25,479 bases of DNA from Ruminococcaceae bacterium UBA1405 (GCA_002305685.1 DBQB01000016.1:83305-108783); one strand, 5' to 3'. Numbered from the stretch's first letter, positions 6,667 to 15,574 are shown. Numbers and translations: made by a program. Notes: a model not told the origin generated them from the letters alone.

Positions 6667-6888
6667 ATTTCCAAATTTATATGGCGATCTGTGCGGGGGC
6701 GTGGCTTCATGCTGCGTCTTTTCTCGTTTCCGGGAAAAATCGCTCAGGAAAATTTCGGCAGTTTCAATTTCAAAGATTTTACTAAATCAGCTGTTCGGTT
6801 ATCTTTTGTACAATCTGTCGGGTGAACCTTTCGTGTAAAGCTCCCCTGCCCCTGCGAAAAATGGGACATGTAAGCACAAAGTAGAGCG
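6667..6888. other. intergenic stretch without recognised content
   Basis: Between the tRNA-Pro terminator and the acetyltransferase promoter I see no open frame with a ribosome site, no strong hairpin and no repeat. Confidence 0.6.
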
Positions 6889-6917
6889 TTGACTTTGCAA
6901 TCTGTCCATGCTACAAT
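6889..6917 (+). promoter_or_regulatory. promoter of the acetyltransferase gene
   Basis: TTGACT (6889-6894), a 17-base spacer and TACAAT (6912-6917) lie 75 bases upstream of the start codon at 6992. Confidence 0.75.
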
Positions 6918-6991
6918 ACGGTTGTTTTTTAAGGGTTTACATCCACATCATAAGACAAGGTCTCCCAGCTATTTTACCATGAGGTGAAGAT

Positions 6992-7576
6992 ATGATCATC
7001 GAAACAGAAAGACTGATTTTGCGTCCTTTTTTGGAAACAGACGCGGCGGATGTTTATGAATATCTAAAAGAGCCTGCTGTAAACTGTTTTGCCTGTATGA
7101 AGCTGCATTCGCTGGACGAAGCCAAGGAAGAGATGAAAAAGCGCATTGGCGAGACCGAGTATTATTTTGCCATCACCTTAAAACAGACCGGTAAGGTGAT
7201 CGGTGAAATCGATGCATATCCAGAAACGGGAGAACCACACGCGGATGAGAATACCGTGCGTGATACCTTCAGCCCATGCTGGATGCTGCATGCAAATTAC
7301 CAAGGCAAAGGATACGCCTTCGAAGCAGCTCACGCTTTTTTCGATTACCTGTTTCACCAAAAAGGCGCAAGGCGGATCTACGCCTATACGGAAGATTATA
7401 ATCTTTCCAGCCAACATCTCTGTGAAAAACTGGGTATGCGCCGGGAGGGAGTTTTCCTGGAATTTGTCTCCTTTGTGACAAACCCCGACGGCACGCCAAA
7501 ATATGAAAACACCGTGCAGTATGCTATTTTGCACAAAGAGTGGGATTGTCAGCAGTCCTCGGTCTCTCAAAGATAA
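6992..7576 (+). CDS. GNAT-family N-acetyltransferase (RimJ/RimL type)
   Basis: 194 residues; GAGGTG lies just upstream of the ATG. The N-terminus IETERLILRPFLETDAADVYEYL is the standard RimJ/RimL-like opening. The acetyl-CoA pyrophosphate loop is seen as YQGKGYAFEA (103-112), fitting Q/RxxGxG/A, followed by a helix and RIYAYTEDYNLSSQHLCEKLGM, the conserved C-terminal strand and helix. The protein is cytoplasmic. The acceptor is unknown; relatives acetylate ribosomal-protein or other N-termini, or small amines and antibiotics. It is a single-gene unit between its own promoter and a terminator. Confidence 0.92.
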   Translation: MIIETERLILRPFLETDAADVYEYLKEPAVNCFACMKLHSLDEAKEEMKKRIGETEYYFAITLKQTGKVIGEIDAYPETGEPHADENTVRDTFSPCWMLHANYQGKGYAFEAAHAFFDYLFHQKGARRIYAYTEDYNLSSQHLCEKLGMRREGVFLEFVSFVTNPDGTPKYENTVQYAILHKEWDCQQSSVSQR

Positions 7577-7596
7577 CTTCCGGTCTGCCGGCAACA

Positions 7597-7640
7597 AAAA
7601 CGTGTATTGTAGAGCTTTTGCTATGCAGTACACGTTTTTT
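7597..7640. terminator. bidirectional terminator between the acetyltransferase and TetR genes
   Basis: AAAACGTGTA (7597-7606) pairs with TACACGTTTT (7629-7638), with an inner AGC/GCT pairing. A T-run follows on the plus strand and a T-rich run on the minus strand, so it can serve both convergent genes. Confidence 0.8.
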
Positions 7641-7734
7641 ATTCTGTTCCACTCTGAAAAGCATATGATCTTAAACGCCTATTTTTTTAGTTTCGCCCAC
7701 ATCTTGAGAAGATAACAAAGGCTACTTAACGCTT

Positions 7735-8349
7735 CTATTGCTCCTCGCTGGCATCCTTCATACCAAAGGCATCCCGCATGGGCAAGGTGAGTCCGGTCAG
7801 AATCAACTGATTGGCAAGTTTCGCCAATTGTTTTGGATCCTCCTCAAATCCTCGTTTCATCCAACCCCGTGCCAGTCCCACTACCCCGGATACCAGAAAA
7901 TCCAAACACCCATTCCACATCTTTAAATCTTCAGGAAGATATAGTCCCTGCCAATCCTCCGCACATTTTTTCAGTATCAATTGATGCAGCTGACGGAAAA
8001 AAGAATCCTGCGTATGCTGATCTAAAAAGGTCAGTCTCAGTACCGGATCATCCCGCACAAAACCAAACATATCTGCCAACAACGGCGTCAGTTCCACCTG
8101 CAGATCCTGCGCAGAATAGGAAGAAAGCAAACCTTCCAATCGGTCAAACAAATCCCGTTCCATCTGCTCCAAAAGATCAAAAATATCCCGATAATGGGCG
8201 TAAAAGGTTCCTCGATTGATATCGGCGCGCTGAGTCAATTCCTGCACAGTGATGGAACGGACATCCTTTTCCTGCAATAGTTCCAACATAGCCCGCTGCA
8301 ACTGCCGGCGGGTACGGCGTATCCGGCGATCCTGAACCATCTGCTCCAT
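7735..8349 (-). CDS. TetR/AcrR-family transcriptional regulator
   Basis: 204 residues; GAGGGG precedes the ATG. The N-terminal DNA-binding domain reads RIRRTRRQLQRAMLELLQEK, then ITVQELTQRADINRGTFYAHY, the classic TetR helix-turn-helix with the GTFYxHY end. The remaining helical part (about 60-200) would be the ligand and dimer domain and resembles the TetR_C_8-type tail seen in many Firmicutes. It is divergent from the ABC ATPase/FtsX operon, with a 235-base shared control region containing an 8-bp inverted repeat at 8392-8420. The likely job is repression of that exporter until an unknown inducer binds. The inducer and target are inferred. Confidence 0.93.
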   Translation of the reverse strand: MEQMVQDRRIRRTRRQLQRAMLELLQEKDVRSITVQELTQRADINRGTFYAHYRDIFDLLEQMERDLFDRLEGLLSSYSAQDLQVELTPLLADMFGFVRDDPVLRLTFLDQHTQDSFFRQLHQLILKKCAEDWQGLYLPEDLKMWNGCLDFLVSGVVGLARGWMKRGFEEDPKQLAKLANQLILTGLTLPMRDAFGMKDASEEQ

Positions 8350-8391
8350 TGTTTCTTCCCCTCTCGCTGTTCATAGAAAATTTGCAATGTT

Positions 8392-8420
8392 AGCCGACAA
8401 ATTTCTTATATCTGTCGGCT
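8392..8420. promoter_or_regulatory. inverted repeat, candidate TetR operator
   Basis: AGCCGACA (8392-8399) and TGTCGGCT (8413-8420) are exact reverse complements separated by 13 bases, in the region between the divergent regulator and exporter genes and close to the regulator start. Arm spacing fits a TetR dimer footprint. No binding data can be read here. Confidence 0.5.
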
Positions 8421-8447
8421 TTCGTACACGGTTTGGCGGATTGTCTC

Positions 8448-8475
8448 TTGCCTCTCCCCATAAAATCAATATAAT
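8448..8475 (+). promoter_or_regulatory. promoter of the ABC/FtsX operon
   Basis: TTGCCT (8448-8453), a 16-base spacer and TATAAT (8470-8475) lie about 110 bases upstream of the ATPase start codon. Confidence 0.6.
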
Positions 8476-8584
8476 ATAAAGTGAGAAAATAAGCAACACC
8501 TGTCCTTTAAGAGACATACGACTGATAAGATCATCGGTTATGCTGTCCGCCGCAGGATGGAAGGCCGTCAAAAGGAGGTACAGT

Positions 8585-9286
8585 ATGGCATATATTTCAC
8601 TCAAACACGTGGTCAAACGGTATCAGATGGGAGAAGTCACCATCACAGCAGTGCGCGACATTACCTTTGATGTGGAAAAAGGTGAGTTTGTCATCATCGT
8701 CGGGCCCTCCGGCGCGGGAAAGACAACGGTCCTCAATATCTTAGGGGGAATGGATGCCTGTGACGAAGGTGCGGTTCTGGTGGACGGCTCAGAAATCAGC
8801 CGCTATAATTCCCGCCAGCTCACCACCTACCGAAGATACGATATCGGTTTTGTTTTTCAGTTTTATAATTTAATCCAGAATCTTACTGTACTGGAAAATG
8901 TGGAGCTGGCAGCGCAGATCTGTAAAAACCCTCTGCCGGCAAAGGACGTTTTGCGGGAGGTAGGTTTGGGCGAACGGCTCAACAACTTCCCCTCGCAGCT
9001 GTCCGGAGGAGAACAGCAGCGGGTAGCAATCGCCCGCGCACTGGCCAAAAATCCCAAGCTGCTTCTGTGCGACGAGCCCACCGGCGCTCTGGATTATATC
9101 ACCGGCAAGGCTATCCTGAAGCTGTTGCAGGATACCTGCTGCAAACAGGAGATGACGGTCATCGTCATTACCCACAATACCGCTATCGCCCCCATGGCGG
9201 ATAAGGTGATTCATGTGAAAAACGGGCAGGTGGAGCGGATGGAGAGAAACTCCCATCCGATGCCGGTGGAACAGATTGAATGGTGA
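8585..9286 (+). CDS. ABC transporter ATPase, MacB/LolD type
   Basis: 233 residues from the ATG at 8585, which follows AAAGGAGG; the frame stays open 45 bases upstream but that part covers the ribosome site. Walker A is GPSGAGKTT (40-48), Gln92 is the Q-loop, the signature is LSGGEQQR (139-146), Walker B is LLLCDEPTGALD with Asp163/Glu164, and the switch His is 197. This subfamily partners FtsX-fold permeases and drives mechanotransmission across the membrane rather than channel transport. The partner, a giant FtsX-like protein, starts 76 bases downstream. Confidence 0.94.
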   Translation: MAYISLKHVVKRYQMGEVTITAVRDITFDVEKGEFVIIVGPSGAGKTTVLNILGGMDACDEGAVLVDGSEISRYNSRQLTTYRRYDIGFVFQFYNLIQNLTVLENVELAAQICKNPLPAKDVLREVGLGERLNNFPSQLSGGEQQRVAIARALAKNPKLLLCDEPTGALDYITGKAILKLLQDTCCKQEMTVIVITHNTAIAPMADKVIHVKNGQVERMERNSHPMPVEQIEW

Positions 9287-9362
9287 CGGCTGTGCTGACC
9301 GCTTAATCTCTATGTGATGCCAAGAGATTCCACAAAAACGATCGTGGGAAGGAGGATGCTGC

Positions 9363-12300
9363 GTGGGAAAAAATCAAAAACGAATTCCAAACCGGCTGCT
9401 CACCGATGCCTTCCGGGAGATCATCAATACCCGCAGCCGGTTTCTTTCCATTATGATTCTCTCTGCCCTTGCGGTCTGTTTTCTGGCTGGGCTTCGGGTC
9501 ACCGAACCGGACATGAAAAACAGTATGGACCAGTATCTGGACGCACAGCATCTGATGGACCTGCGTGTTACCTCCACGCTGGGACTTACCGAGGAGGATG
9601 TGGCTGTGCTGGGCTATCAAGAAGGGGTTTCTTTGGCCCAGGGAGCCTATACCATCGATGCTACCGTAAAGCTCTCAGATAAGGATTCCACCGTCAAGGT
9701 CCTCTCCTATACCCAACAGCTCAACATTCCGGCGCTTCTGGAGGGACGGATGCCCCAGAACAATGGAGAGTGTCTGGTGGAACCTCGTATGTTGCAGGAA
9801 ACCGGGCTGCGCATTGGCGACTCCATTGAGCTGGACACAGGCACCGGGAACTATGAAAATGCTTTGGTGCACTCCAGCTTTACCGTGGTGGGCAGCGCCG
9901 ATTCCCCGCTCTATGTCGGTGTGGAACGCGGTTCTTCCTCGCTGGGGACAGGAAAGGCCAGCTATTTCATCCTGCTTCCAACCTCCTCCTTCTCGATGGA
10001 TTCCTATACCGACGCCTATCTGCTCTTTGAGGGAACTGCCAATCTGGTGACCTACAGCGATACTTATACCACTTTGATCGAGCAATATATCGATCGTTTG
10101 GAGCCTTTGGCCGATGTCCGAGCGCAGCTTCGAGGGGATTCCATCCGGGAGGACGCCCAAAATCAGATTGATCAGGCCCAAACCCAACTGGATGAGGCGC
10201 GCCGTGAGCTTTCACAGGCCGAGGAAGCGCTTTTACAGGCCCGCAGCGAGTTGGATTCGGGTTGGGATGCATACCGGGAAGGGGTGAATACCCTGGATCA
10301 GGAACTTTCCGACGCCCAAGCACAGCTCTCTGACACACTCAAAACGTTGGAAGATACCCGTAAACAGTTGGACGAGGGACAGAAAGAATATGCGGCAGGG
10401 TTGGCGGAATACGAGGAAAATCTGCGCTCCTATTATGAAGGAGAACAGCAATACCAAGACGGTCTCAAACAGTATCAGGACGGTGTCCGGCAGTTGGAGG
10501 AAGCCCGTCAAGAATTGGAGGAGGGACGCAAAGAATATCGCGCTGGCTTAGAACAGTACAATGCGGGGATAGCGCAGACGGAAGACTCCCGTCAACAGCT
10601 GCAACAGCAGGAAACCCTGCTTCAGGGCTCTCTTACCGCCTTTCGGCAGCAGCTGACCGGTTTGGGATATTCCTACGACTCCAACGAAGCATTGCTCAGC
10701 GCTCTGGAGGAAGAGGACGGCGCAAAAATCGATGCAATGCTGAACCGATTGCGCAGCGAAATCTATGACAAAATCAAGGATACGCAAGAAAATATTTCGG
10801 ATGGCCAAAATCAACTGTCGCAAGATAAAAACAACTATTCCCTTCTCTCCAATGAGATTCCAGCACTGGAACAGGAAATCAATCAGCTAGAACCACAGGT
10901 TCAGCATCTGGAGAAACAGATTTCCGCACTACAGGAAGCAATAGAAAAGGATCCAACACACTCTGACGCACTCAAATCGGAGCTGGAGCAACTAAAGCTT
11001 GAAAAGAAGATGTTGGAAGAGCGTCTTAACCAATCCAGGCAACAACTCAAACAAAAGCAGGGACAATATGACGCCCTTCAAAGCAGCATTCCCAGGCTGG
11101 AAGAGGAAATAGCCTCCCAACAGAAGGCTCTCAGCACCCTACGCAGTGAGTTAAACCGCCTTTACACCACCGCAAACGGTCAAACGGTACCGGTCTCCAC
11201 CACCCTTTTTCTTTCCGGCTGGAACCAGCTTCAGCAAGGTTGGAAACAACTGGAACTGGGACAGCAGGAGCTGAATGATTCCCAGATACAGCTGGAGCAA
11301 GCCAGACTCCAGTTGGAACAGGGCGCAGCAGAGCTGGCCCAGGGGGAGGCGGAGCTGGCGCCGGTTGGCCAGCAGCTGGAACAGACAAAGCGGCAGCTGG
11401 AGCAAGCCTGGGAGGAACTGGAAAACGGACGAAAGCTGCTGGAAGCCAACAAAGAAACCCTCGATCAAGGGGAAGAGGCCTATGCCGACGGTTTACAGCA
11501 GTGGCGGCAAGGCGAGGACATCTTACACCAACAGCAAAACCAGGGAGAAGCTGCCTTATCGGATACCGAAAAAAACCTGTCAGATCATGAGAACAGCTAT
11601 TCCGCCGGCCTTTCCGCCTTCTTGCAGCAGCAGGCATCGGCGCAGGAACAGTTGGAACAAGCGGAAAAGGAACTGGAACAGGCGCAGAGAGACCTGGATG
11701 CTCTGGATGAAAGCAAATGGTATCTGCTGGATCGGGATACCAACATGGGATACGTCAGCTATTCTATGGATGCAGACCGCATGGGAAATTTGGCCAGCGT
11801 TTTTCCGCTGATCTTCTTTCTGGTGGCAGCACTGGTCTGCCTGACCACCATGACCCGTATGGTGGAGGAACAACGCACCTCCATCGGATGTCTGAAAGCA
11901 TTGGGATATTCCCAGGGAGCCATAGCGCTCAAATATGTCGGATACGGTTTTCTTTCCAGTGCCATTGGCTCGCTGATCGGATTGGGAATCGGACTAACGC
12001 TGCTTCCCCTCATCATCTGTACTGCATGGAAAATCATCTATGCTTTTGGCCCGATTCATTATGGCATCGAACCGGGCACCTCTCTCACAGCCTGTCTCGC
12101 TGCATCGGGTACGGTAACGCTGGCGGCTTTCGGCGCCTGTTTCAGCACACTGACCACCGTACCCGCCCAATTTATGCGCCCCAAGACGCCTCCTATGGGC
12201 AAGCGTATTTTGCTGGAGCGGATTACCTTTCTGTGGAGCCGGCTATCCTTCAATTATAAAATTACCCTGCGGAATCTGTTTCGCTATCAAAAGCGGTTCT

Positions 12301-13373
12301 GGATGACCGTAAGCGGGATTGGAGGATGTGCAGCGCTGATTGTCACCGCTTTTGGGCTGCGGGATTCCATCTTTGCCGTGATGGATAAACAGTATGGTGA
12401 AATCTATCGCTACTCTTCCCAACTTGGGCTGGTTGAAAATATCACCTCCCGGGAATGGGCGGAAGTGGAAGAAATGTTGGACGGTAGTCCCCTGGTGCAG
12501 GGCTGGACACGCGAACATACCGGCACCATCACTGCTCAGACATCCGCTTATACCGCCGATACTACCCTGCATGTGGTGGAAAATATGGAGTCGCTGGAAC
12601 CCTTCGTGGTCCTGCGCCATCGCACCGACAGCGATCCCGTTACCCTGACAGACGATGGTGTCATCCTTTCCGAAAAACTGGCGCAGCTGTTGGAAGTAAA
12701 CCCAGGAGATACCATTACACTGGATGGAGATGAGCGGGTTTCTGTTCGGGTGGCAGATATCACCGAACATTATATCCAGCATAACATCTATATGACCGAC
12801 AGCTATTACCAGCAGATTTTCGGAGAAGCCCCGGAAAAAAATGCAGTCCTGATCTCCTATACCCAGCAGGACACTGCCGAATTGGAGAGAGAATTGGTAT
12901 CGCTGGACGGCGTCAGCTCCCTGACGCGCTCGGAGGATACCAAGGAGACCTTTGGCACCAGCCTTGCCAGCGTGGATTATGCTGTGGCGCTGATTATTGT
13001 ATGTGCAGCGGCGCTGGCCTTCGTGGTGCTGTACAACCTGACCAACATCAATATCACCGAACGGCTGCGGGAACTGGCAACCCTCAAGGTGCTGGGGTTT
13101 TATGACGGGGAACTCTCCGCTTACATTTATAGAGAGAATGTAATTTTAACGGTATTTGGTGTGGCGCTGGGAATGTTTCTTGGAAAACTGTTGCATCAGT
13201 GGTTGGTTCTCACGGTAGAGATTGATCTGCTGATGTTTGGACGGGAAGCCCAGTGGACCAGTTATCTCTGGGCAGCACTGCTGACGGCGATCTTCTCCCT
13301 GATGGTAAATCTGGCAGCGCATCGCAAACTCAAGGGAGTGGATATGGTGGAATCACTCAAAGCCATTGAATAA
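9363..13373 (+). CDS. giant FtsX/MacB-fold ABC permease with long coiled coil
   Basis: 1336 residues from a GTG start preceded by AAGGAGG at 7-base spacing. Approximate layout: membrane segment 27-45; first extracytoplasmic domain 46-260; alpha-helical coiled coil 264-783, rich in Gln, Glu and Leu (motifs such as QLEEARQELEEG, repeated D/Q-G-x-x-x-Y/L units); FtsX block with membrane segments near 812, 858 and 905; a second half starting with a segment near 980-1000; a second outside domain to about 1200; and three closing segments near 1204-1226, 1260 and 1301. This is a duplicated FtsX arrangement like many Firmicute exporters, but the coiled coil of about 520 residues is long enough to reach far into or through the cell wall. 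The substrate is unknown; export of a lipid, drug or peptide, or activation of a wall enzyme, are all possible. A strong terminator follows. Confidence 0.9.
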   Translation: MGKNQKRIPNRLLTDAFREIINTRSRFLSIMILSALAVCFLAGLRVTEPDMKNSMDQYLDAQHLMDLRVTSTLGLTEEDVAVLGYQEGVSLAQGAYTIDATVKLSDKDSTVKVLSYTQQLNIPALLEGRMPQNNGECLVEPRMLQETGLRIGDSIELDTGTGNYENALVHSSFTVVGSADSPLYVGVERGSSSLGTGKASYFILLPTSSFSMDSYTDAYLLFEGTANLVTYSDTYTTLIEQYIDRLEPLADVRAQLRGDSIREDAQNQIDQAQTQLDEARRELSQAEEALLQARSELDSGWDAYREGVNTLDQELSDAQAQLSDTLKTLEDTRKQLDEGQKEYAAGLAEYEENLRSYYEGEQQYQDGLKQYQDGVRQLEEARQELEEGRKEYRAGLEQYNAGIAQTEDSRQQLQQQETLLQGSLTAFRQQLTGLGYSYDSNEALLSALEEEDGAKIDAMLNRLRSEIYDKIKDTQENISDGQNQLSQDKNNYSLLSNEIPALEQEINQLEPQVQHLEKQISALQEAIEKDPTHSDALKSELEQLKLEKKMLEERLNQSRQQLKQKQGQYDALQSSIPRLEEEIASQQKALSTLRSELNRLYTTANGQTVPVSTTLFLSGWNQLQQGWKQLELGQQELNDSQIQLEQARLQLEQGAAELAQGEAELAPVGQQLEQTKRQLEQAWEELENGRKLLEANKETLDQGEEAYADGLQQWRQGEDILHQQQNQGEAALSDTEKNLSDHENSYSAGLSAFLQQQASAQEQLEQAEKELEQAQRDLDALDESKWYLLDRDTNMGYVSYSMDADRMGNLASVFPLIFFLVAALVCLTTMTRMVEEQRTSIGCLKALGYSQGAIALKYVGYGFLSSAIGSLIGLGIGLTLLPLIICTAWKIIYAFGPIHYGIEPGTSLTACLAASGTVTLAAFGACFSTLTTVPAQFMRPKTPPMGKRILLERITFLWSRLSFNYKITLRNLFRYQKRFWMTVSGIGGCAALIVTAFGLRDSIFAVMDKQYGEIYRYSSQLGLVENITSREWAEVEEMLDGSPLVQGWTREHTGTITAQTSAYTADTTLHVVENMESLEPFVVLRHRTDSDPVTLTDDGVILSEKLAQLLEVNPGDTITLDGDERVSVRVADITEHYIQHNIYMTDSYYQQIFGEAPEKNAVLISYTQQDTAELERELVSLDGVSSLTRSEDTKETFGTSLASVDYAVALIIVCAAALAFVVLYNLTNINITERLRELATLKVLGFYDGELSAYIYRENVILTVFGVALGMFLGKLLHQWLVLTVEIDLLMFGREAQWTSYLWAALLTAIFSLMVNLAAHRKLKGVDMVESLKAIE

Positions 13374-13391
13374 TATTTTCAATATCACACG

Positions 13392-13423
13392 AAAAGGGCA
13401 GCCTTCCCGGCTGCCCTTTTTTT
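13392..13423 (+). terminator. rho-independent terminator of the ABC/FtsX operon
   Basis: AAAAGGGCAGCC (13392-13403) pairs with GGCTGCCCTTTT (13409-13420), followed by further T residues. It is a GC-rich hairpin with a short loop, 18 bases after the stop codon. Confidence 0.93.
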
Positions 13424-13494
13424 GCAGTCAATTCATTTGAGGACGGATCAATCCCCTTGCGCACCACCGCCGGGTCTAACGTCTGGGAATCCTG

Positions 13495-13502
13495 CATACA
13501 AT
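13495..13502 (+). promoter_or_regulatory. candidate sigma-E (mother-cell) -10 element
   Basis: CATACAAT equals the Bacillus subtilis sigma-E -10 consensus CATACAMT and lies 49 bases before the spoIVFA start. The -35 at 14-base spacing (GTCTAAC) is a poor match. The B. subtilis spoIVF operon is sigma-E dependent, which fits. Confidence 0.5.
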
Positions 13503-13551
13503 ACACCATAAGAAAATATGCCGGAAAAGAGAAAACAAAGGAGCGAGAACA

Positions 13552-14874
13552 ATGGCATCGACACAGACTCTACAACAGGAAAACAAGATTCCGGTGAACC
13601 AGTGGTATCAACCTTCCCCTTATCACGCCTCAGGTCCACAGCAAGCGAAGCCTTCCAACCCCATCCCCCCGCTCTCCCCTTCCCCCGCTCCAAAGCGGGA
13701 GAATACCGTTCCCACCTTGCATACGGCCACCGATACGGTTCCAGACAGGTCCGTTGCAACCGCATTAGACACCTTCTGGGAAGAAGAACGCAATCGCACC
13801 GGACATCCGGGGCCAAAGGTTTGCCTTCCCGGACGTGGAGACGCCATACCCATCACGCCGCCCTCCTTCCCACGGCCATTGGAACCTGAAATCAAAACCG
13901 ATCCGGACACCCCAGCCCCAGCCCCATCCGATTCAAACGACACTTCCACAGAGCAGTCTCCCGCTCCAATCTTTTCCGTCAAGGCGCGGTCGCAACGGGT
14001 GGACAAGAAGGAAAACAGTCTTTCCAGATTGCTTTCCGCCCAGGTATGGAGCTGCGTTTTGCTGCTCATGTTTTTTTCACTGCTGCGCCTCATATGGGAA
14101 CCAGCCTTCGTGGCCTTTCAGTCTGCGCTCCAACAACAGCTAGAGGATATTCGCCCGGTGGTTTCGGTGATGGAAAATGTCCAGCAGCTAAAACAAGAAG
14201 GACTGGAAAGCACCCTGCGACGGATGCTGATGCAAGGAATGGATGAAGGCTCGGATTTGCCGGTGCGTCAACCGGCTCCCTCATCCTCCTCAGTTTCCGC
14301 TCAACCAGCGGGGGGCATCGCCAATCCCACCGATGCGGCTGAAAACGTCATCTCTGCCGACCTACCCGACACAGCCGCAGCAGCAGGAGGCCGGTATGAA
14401 GTATCCATGCAGCAACAGCCGTTGGCGTTGGCGGTAATCGCCGGGACAGATGTGAAAACAGCAGGTACGATCTGTCCAGTAGCAGGAACCTTGAGCTGTG
14501 GTTACGGCCCCAGGGAACATCCCTTTACCGGGCAGCCAGATTTCCACACAGGGATTGATCTGGCGGCACCTGCAGGAACACCCATCGCCGCAGCAGCATC
14601 CGGGGTGGTGGAACAGGTCGGGGTCTCCCATTCGCTGGGAAATTATGTCATCCTGCGCCACAGCAGCAAAGCGGTCACAACCTACTCCCATTGCAGCAGT
14701 TTGCTGGTACAGGAAGGGGAAGCTGTTGACCGTGGACAGAAAATTGCGCTGGTCGGTTCCACTGGCGTCTCCACAGGGCCGCATCTGCATTTTGAATGCA
14801 TTGTAGATGGAACCATCACCGATCCCAGCTGGATTCTCTCCTCACCCACCGCCCAAGAGGAACCTGCAGCATAA
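13552..14874 (+). CDS. spoIVFA: SpoIVFA-like membrane protein with C-terminal LytM/M23 domain
   Basis: 440 residues; AAAGGAG precedes the ATG. A long Pro-rich, low-complexity N-terminal region (about 1-160) is followed by one membrane segment near 166-182, a helical linker, a second low-complexity spacer (240-280) and an M23 domain (about 305-430). The domain keeps HTGID (His332, Asp336), His380 in TYSH, and HLHFE (His411, His413), so the zinc ligands look complete, unlike the degenerate LytM domain of B. subtilis SpoIVFA. The gene downstream is an M50 protease of the SpoIVFB type, 14 bases away, which supports this identity over SpoIIQ or a free endopeptidase. Expected role: in the mother-cell membrane around the forespore, holding SpoIVFB inactive until signalled. 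The cytoplasmic tail is far longer than usual. Confidence 0.75.
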   Translation: MASTQTLQQENKIPVNQWYQPSPYHASGPQQAKPSNPIPPLSPSPAPKRENTVPTLHTATDTVPDRSVATALDTFWEEERNRTGHPGPKVCLPGRGDAIPITPPSFPRPLEPEIKTDPDTPAPAPSDSNDTSTEQSPAPIFSVKARSQRVDKKENSLSRLLSAQVWSCVLLLMFFSLLRLIWEPAFVAFQSALQQQLEDIRPVVSVMENVQQLKQEGLESTLRRMLMQGMDEGSDLPVRQPAPSSSSVSAQPAGGIANPTDAAENVISADLPDTAAAAGGRYEVSMQQQPLALAVIAGTDVKTAGTICPVAGTLSCGYGPREHPFTGQPDFHTGIDLAAPAGTPIAAAASGVVEQVGVSHSLGNYVILRHSSKAVTTYSHCSSLLVQEGEAVDRGQKIALVGSTGVSTGPHLHFECIVDGTITDPSWILSSPTAQEEPAA

Positions 14875-14888
14875 AATAAGGAGGATGT

Positions 14889-15482
14889 ATGGGCTTTTCC
14901 CTGGGACGTTTTTCGGTTTATTTTGATTTTACTTTTTTTGCAGTGACTGTGCTGTTTCTCTCAACCGACGCGGCGCAGTACTGGTGGTGGACCTTCTCGG
15001 CGCTGTTGCTCCATGAATTGGGGCATTTGGTCGCTGCAAAATTGGTGGGGATTGATCTGGTACAGCTGCGCTTTTCCTGCTTTGGTATCACCCTCCAACG
15101 CCGGGGCATCCTCTCCGGCTGGCGTCAGGAAGCCATTGTATTTTCGGGTGGTCCGGCTGTCAATCTGTGCTGTGCCGGAATACTGAGCGTTTTAGAAAAG
15201 CCATTTCCTTTCCTGTCGATGCCTCGGGAAATTCACCTTATCATGGGCATCTTTCAGCTGCTTCCAATCGGGGCATTGGACGGTGGCTGCCTAAGCGATG
15301 CACTGCTACACCATTTCTTCTCATCTATGACCGCTGACCGCGCCGGCATAATCCTCTCTGCGGCGGTTCTCGTGCCGCTGTCATGGCTGGGATGGCTGCT
15401 GCTGCAGGGGCCTCAGCGCAATTTTACCTTACTGCTCTGCTGTGGATTTCTGATTTTTTCTATCCTCTGGGAAGGCTCTTGA
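14889..15482 (+). CDS. spoIVFB: SpoIVFB-like M50 intramembrane metalloprotease
   Basis: 197 residues; AAGGAGG lies directly upstream. The zinc site is LLHELGH (His42, Glu43, His46) in a membrane helix. The second motif is LLPIGALDGG, with Asp131 as third ligand; the Asn that usually begins NLLPxxxLDGG is Gln here. Several hydrophobic segments span the protein, as in short SpoIVFB-type site-2 proteases without CBS or PDZ domains. In sporulation such enzymes cleave pro-sigma-K in the membrane and release the late mother-cell sigma factor. Co-transcription with the SpoIVFA-like gene supports this. sigK itself is not in the window. Confidence 0.82.
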   Translation: MGFSLGRFSVYFDFTFFAVTVLFLSTDAAQYWWWTFSALLLHELGHLVAAKLVGIDLVQLRFSCFGITLQRRGILSGWRQEAIVFSGGPAVNLCCAGILSVLEKPFPFLSMPREIHLIMGIFQLLPIGALDGGCLSDALLHHFFSSMTADRAGIILSAAVLVPLSWLGWLLLQGPQRNFTLLLCCGFLIFSILWEGS

Positions 15483-15545
15483 AACCAAAGCGCCATGAAT
15501 TTCATTATCTATAACTCTTTCGTCAGGAAAAATCAGAATTGACAA

Positions 15546-15574
15546 TTGACAACCGTACACTGCGGGCGGATAAT
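15546..15574 (+). promoter_or_regulatory. promoter of the glycosidase-like gene
   Basis: TTGACA (15546-15551), a 17-base spacer and GATAAT (15569-15574). A second TTGACA begins 7 bases earlier at 15539, so ATTGACA is tandemly repeated. Confidence 0.65.
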
